24,945 nucleotides of DNA from JAHEJX01 sp041605955. Its GTDB lineage: Bacteria > Actinomycetota > Acidimicrobiia > Spongiisociales > UBA5794. Position numbers and translations under genes: made by a program. The first letter of the stretch is position 1, and every line of letters begins with the position of its first letter. Positions 21,956-24,945 of this stretch are shown piece after piece. The notes under the pieces are model-generated. The model saw only the letters and a program-made list of their open reading frames with translations, was not told the DNA's origin and did not search any database. Location: the NCBI GenBank assembly GCA_041605955.1, contig JBFIXI010000063.1:1-24945 (forward strand), in the 5' to 3' direction.

Positions 21956-24781
21956 CTACTGGTTCAGCATGTCGCGGAGGAACTTGCCGGTGTAGGACTG
22001 GGGCACTGCGGCCACATCCTCGGGAGTCCCCTCGGCGACGATCATGCCGCCCTCGTCGCCCCCTTCCGGACCCAAGTCGATGATCCAGTCGGCCGATTTG
22101 ATGACGTCGAGGTTGTGCTCGATGACAACCACGCTGTTGCCGGCGTCCACGAGGCGCTGCAGCACCCCCAGCAGTTTGCGCACATCCTCGAAGTGGAGGC
22201 CCGTCGTGGGCTCATCCAGGATGTAGAACGTGCTCCCGGTGGAGCGTTTGCCCAATTCGGACGAGAGCTTGACCCGCTGCGCTTCACCGCCGGACAGCGT
22301 GGGCGCCGGTTGCCCCAGCTTGATGTATCCCAGACCGACGTCGTAGATCGTCTGCAGCACCCGGGCGATTCGGGGCTGATTGGCAAAGAACGTGAGCGCT
22401 TCCTCGACCGACATGTCGAGGACGTCGGCGATTGATCGCCCCTTGAAGCGGACGGCCAGGGTGTCGCGGTTATACCGGAGGCCTTTGCAGGTTTCGCACG
22501 GTACATAGACGTCGGGCAGGAAGTGCATCTCGATGCGGATCGTCCCATCGCCCTTGCAGGTCTCGCACCGGCCTCCAGAGACATTGAACGAGAACCGACC
22601 GGGCTTGTATCCCCGGATGCGGGCATCTTGGGTCGAGGCGAACAACTCCCGAATACGATCGAAGACCTTGGTGTAGGTCGCCGGATTGGAACGCGGGGTA
22701 CGCCCGATCGGCGACTGGTCGATGTTGATGACCTTGTCGACGTGCTGCAGCCCGGAGAGTCTCCGGTGCCTGCCCGGCAGCACCCGGGAGCCGTGCAGCT
22801 CAGCGTGCAGCGCCTTGGACAGGATCTGCTGCACCAACGATGACTTGCCGCTGCCCGAGACTCCGGTGACGGCAGTGAAAGTTCCCAGCGGGAACGCCAC
22901 GTCGATCTTCTTGAGGTTGTTCTCGGCGGCCCCGATCACCTTGATCGACTGTCCCGACCCCCGCCGCCGGAGCTCGGGAACGACGATCGAACGGCGACCC
23001 GCCAGGTAGTCCCCCGTGAGCGATTTCGGCGTCGTCAGCATGTCGTCGAGCGTGCCGGACACGACGATCTCGCCCCCGTGCTCCCCGGCGCCGGGACCGA
23101 TGTCGACCACGTGGTCGGCGACCCGAATCGTCTCTTCGTCGTGCTCGACGACGATGAGCGTGTTGCCGAGATCGCGCAAACGCAGCAGTGTCTCGACTAG
23201 CCGCCGGTTGTCGCGCTGATGCAGGCCGATGGATGGCTCGTCGAGGATGTACAGGACTCCGACGAGGCCGGACCCGATCTGGGTGGCCAGCCGAATCCGC
23301 TGCGCCTCCCCACCGGCGAGCGTTGCGGCCGGACGGCGCAGCGTCAGGTAGTCGAGGCCGACATCGATCAGGAAGTTGAGCCGCTCTCGAATCTCTTTGA
23401 CGATCGGCGCGGCAATCGTCTTCTCGCGGTCGCCGAGCTGCAGCGAGTCGAAGTACTCCATGGCGGCCCGCAGCGGCTTGACCGATACGTCGGCGATGCC
23501 TTCACCGCCCACCGTCACCGCCAGTGAGACGGAGTTCAGTCGGCCGCCTTCGCAACCATCGCAGGGCACCTCTCGCATGTATTGCTGGTAGGCCTCGCGG
23601 GCCCCATCGCTCTCGGCATCCTGATAGCGCCGCTCCAGCCATGGAATCGGCCCTTCATAGGCCGCTTGGTAGCGCCGCTTGCGCCCGAACCGGTTGGTGT
23701 ATGTCACCGAGAAGGGACGCTCCCCGGTGCCATGGAGTAGGAGTTGCTTCTGCGGTTTTGTCAGCCGGGCCCACGGCACGTCGGTCGCAATGCCCTCCTC
23801 CTCGGCGACCGAAGAGATCAGTCGCTGGTAGTAGGTCATGCGGTGGCGCCCCGCCCACGGCGCGATGGCGCCTTCCTCCAGCGTCTTGTCGGGCTGGGGC
23901 ACTACGAGTGACGGATCCACTTGGTAGCGAGTCCCCAAGCCGTTGCACTGCGGGCAGGCACCGTACGGGCTGTTGAAGGAGAAGTTGCGCGGCTGCAATT
24001 CCTCGAACGACAGGCCGCATTCGGCGCACGCGAAATGTTGCGAGAACGTCAACGCAGGACCGTCGACCACGTCGATCACGGCGACGCCGTCCGCCAGCCC
24101 GAGCGCGGTCTCCAACGACTCGGTGAGTCGGCGTTCGATACCGTCCTTGCGCACCAGGCGATCGACCACGACCTCGATGGTGTGCTGGTAGTACCGGTCG
24201 AGCTTGATGTCCTCGGTCAGATCGCGCACTTCACCGTCGATCCGGGCCCGGGCAAAGCCGTCACGCGCCAGCTCCTTGAGCATCCCGTCGTACTCGCCCT
24301 TGCGGCCCTTGACCACCGGGGCCAGCACCTGGAACCTGGTTCCCTCGGGCAGGTCCAATACCTGATCCACGATCTGTTGCGGCGTCTGGCGGGACACGGC
24401 TGAGCCGTCGTTGGGACAGTGCGGGATGCCGATCCGCGCATAGAGGAGGCGGAGGTAGTCATGGATCTCGGTCACCGTGCCGACGGTCGAGCGCGGATTG
24501 CGCGATGCGGTCTTCTGATCGATCGATATCGCCGGCGACAGCCCCTCGATGAAGTCGACATCGGGCTTGTCCATTTGGCCGAGGAACTGACGGGCGTACG
24601 CCGACAGGCTCTCCACGTAACGCCGCTGCCCTTCTGCGTAGATCGTGTCGAACGCCAGCGACGATTTGCCCGATCCCGACAACCCGGTGAATACGATCAG
24701 CTTCTCGCGCGGCAGCTTGAGATCGACGTCCTTCAGGTTATGGGCACGCGCTCCGCGCACCAGAAGCTTGTCGCTCGCCAC
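21956..24781 (-). CDS. uvrA: UvrABC excinuclease subunit A
   Basis: A 941-residue ABC-class ATPase that scans DNA for lesions and loads UvrB. The first Walker A GLSGSGKS (33-40) is followed by DTIYAEGQRRYVESLSAYAR. A first zinc module has CAEC and CPQC with about 24 residues between. Signature sequences with LAGGEAQRIRLA and LSGGEAQRVKLS identify both ATPase halves. The second Walker A GVSGSGKSSL is near residue 640. The second zinc module has CETCKGDG and CETCKGL. Walker B sequences LYILDEPSIGLH and FYILDEPTTGLH are intact. GTG 24781 gives a length close to E. coli UvrA (940). GGGAG and GGAGG lie 3 and 9 nt upstream, so I reject the longer frame opening at 24850. TACACT at 24828-24833 (minus strand) could be a -10 box. 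I see no actinobacterial LexA box in the visible upstream region. Confidence 0.97.
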   Translation of the reverse strand: MASDKLLVRGARAHNLKDVDLKLPREKLIVFTGLSGSGKSSLAFDTIYAEGQRRYVESLSAYARQFLGQMDKPDVDFIEGLSPAISIDQKTASRNPRSTVGTVTEIHDYLRLLYARIGIPHCPNDGSAVSRQTPQQIVDQVLDLPEGTRFQVLAPVVKGRKGEYDGMLKELARDGFARARIDGEVRDLTEDIKLDRYYQHTIEVVVDRLVRKDGIERRLTESLETALGLADGVAVIDVVDGPALTFSQHFACAECGLSFEELQPRNFSFNSPYGACPQCNGLGTRYQVDPSLVVPQPDKTLEEGAIAPWAGRHRMTYYQRLISSVAEEEGIATDVPWARLTKPQKQLLLHGTGERPFSVTYTNRFGRKRRYQAAYEGPIPWLERRYQDAESDGAREAYQQYMREVPCDGCEGGRLNSVSLAVTVGGEGIADVSVKPLRAAMEYFDSLQLGDREKTIAAPIVKEIRERLNFLIDVGLDYLTLRRPAATLAGGEAQRIRLATQIGSGLVGVLYILDEPSIGLHQRDNRRLVETLLRLRDLGNTLIVVEHDEETIRVADHVVDIGPGAGEHGGEIVVSGTLDDMLTTPKSLTGDYLAGRRSIVVPELRRRGSGQSIKVIGAAENNLKKIDVAFPLGTFTAVTGVSGSGKSSLVQQILSKALHAELHGSRVLPGRHRRLSGLQHVDKVINIDQSPIGRTPRSNPATYTKVFDRIRELFASTQDARIRGYKPGRFSFNVSGGRCETCKGDGTIRIEMHFLPDVYVPCETCKGLRYNRDTLAVRFKGRSIADVLDMSVEEALTFFANQPRIARVLQTIYDVGLGYIKLGQPAPTLSGGEAQRVKLSSELGKRSTGSTFYILDEPTTGLHFEDVRKLLGVLQRLVDAGNSVVVIEHNLDVIKSADWIIDLGPEGGDEGGMIVAEGTPEDVAAVPQSYTGKFLRDMLNQ

Positions 24782-24888
24782 TATCTCCCGTCCTCCGCCG
24801 TGGGGCTCGCAGGGCCGACCCTCGGCGAGTGTAGACGGCACCGCCGACACAAATTACACAGACGTAAGAGAGCCGCAGCCAAAGGCGC

Positions 24889-24945
24889 CGGGGCTTAGTG
24901 GCAGGGGTTGGCGGCGGGGCTTAGTGGCGGGAGTTGGTGGGCGGG
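24889..24945. repeat. Start of a tandem repeat of about 26 bp, cut by the window edge
   Basis: CGGGGCTTAGTGGC occurs at 24889-24902 and again at 24915-24928. The following bases (GGGGTTGGCGG and GGAGTTGGTGG) are also similar. The last bases (24942-24945) could open a third unit. The array lies more than 100 bp upstream of uvrA and continues beyond the window. Confidence 0.6.

Noticed and set aside
1..24945. CRISPR array, toxin-antitoxin pair, retron or defence island
   Set aside because: No regularly spaced repeats, small toxin-like gene pairs, reverse transcriptase or nuclease clusters are visible; the genes are mostly housekeeping.

Overview
The window looks like chromosomal DNA of a GC-rich actinomycete, most likely of the Acidimicrobiia type. 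This rests on the high GC content, the frequent GTG and TTG starts, the actinobacterial gene order uvrC - rapZ - yvcK - gap - pgk - tpiA - secG, and lipoproteins with Thr/Ala-rich linkers after the lipobox. The taxonomic placement is inference; there is no rRNA gene here. Almost every gene is on the minus strand; the exceptions are a partial recombinase at the left edge and one phosphotransferase gene.

Left part (1-5290, minus strand unless stated): the C-terminus of a serine-recombinase-like gene (plus strand) runs into the 3' end of tRNA-Leu(GAG), which looks like the border of an integrated element. Next come the four membrane and ATPase genes of a Dpp/Opp-type peptide ABC importer (dppB-dppC-dppD-dppF, tightly overlapping) and a small SRPBCC-fold gene. 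A strong hairpin then separates these from a substrate-binding lipoprotein.

Middle (5300-10720): two paralogous family 5 solute-binding lipoproteins flank secG and a 2,3-bisphosphoglycerate-dependent phosphoglycerate mutase. An unrecognised 127-residue protein lies behind tpiA.

Central operon (10786-16566): a small membrane protein, an O6-alkylguanine-DNA alkyltransferase, rapZ, yvcK, gap, pgk and tpiA follow each other with overlaps or very short gaps. whiA, which normally lies between yvcK and gap in actinobacteria, is absent from that slot (28 bp). uvrC lies just upstream with its own likely leaderless promoter.

Right part (18557-24945): a small unknown protein, a SAM methyltransferase translationally coupled to a GT87-type membrane mannosyltransferase, a divergent APH-fold phosphotransferase, and uvrA. 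A 26-bp tandem repeat begins at the right edge.

The genes combine glycolysis (gap, pgk, tpiA, gpmA), nucleotide-excision and direct alkylation repair (uvrA, uvrC, ogt), peptide uptake, Sec secretion and envelope glycosylation. I found no CRISPR array, phage module or clearly new multi-gene system. The most interesting points are the recombinase/tRNA junction, the missing whiA, an enlarged DppB, the duplicated binding proteins and a recurring leaderless promoter arrangement.
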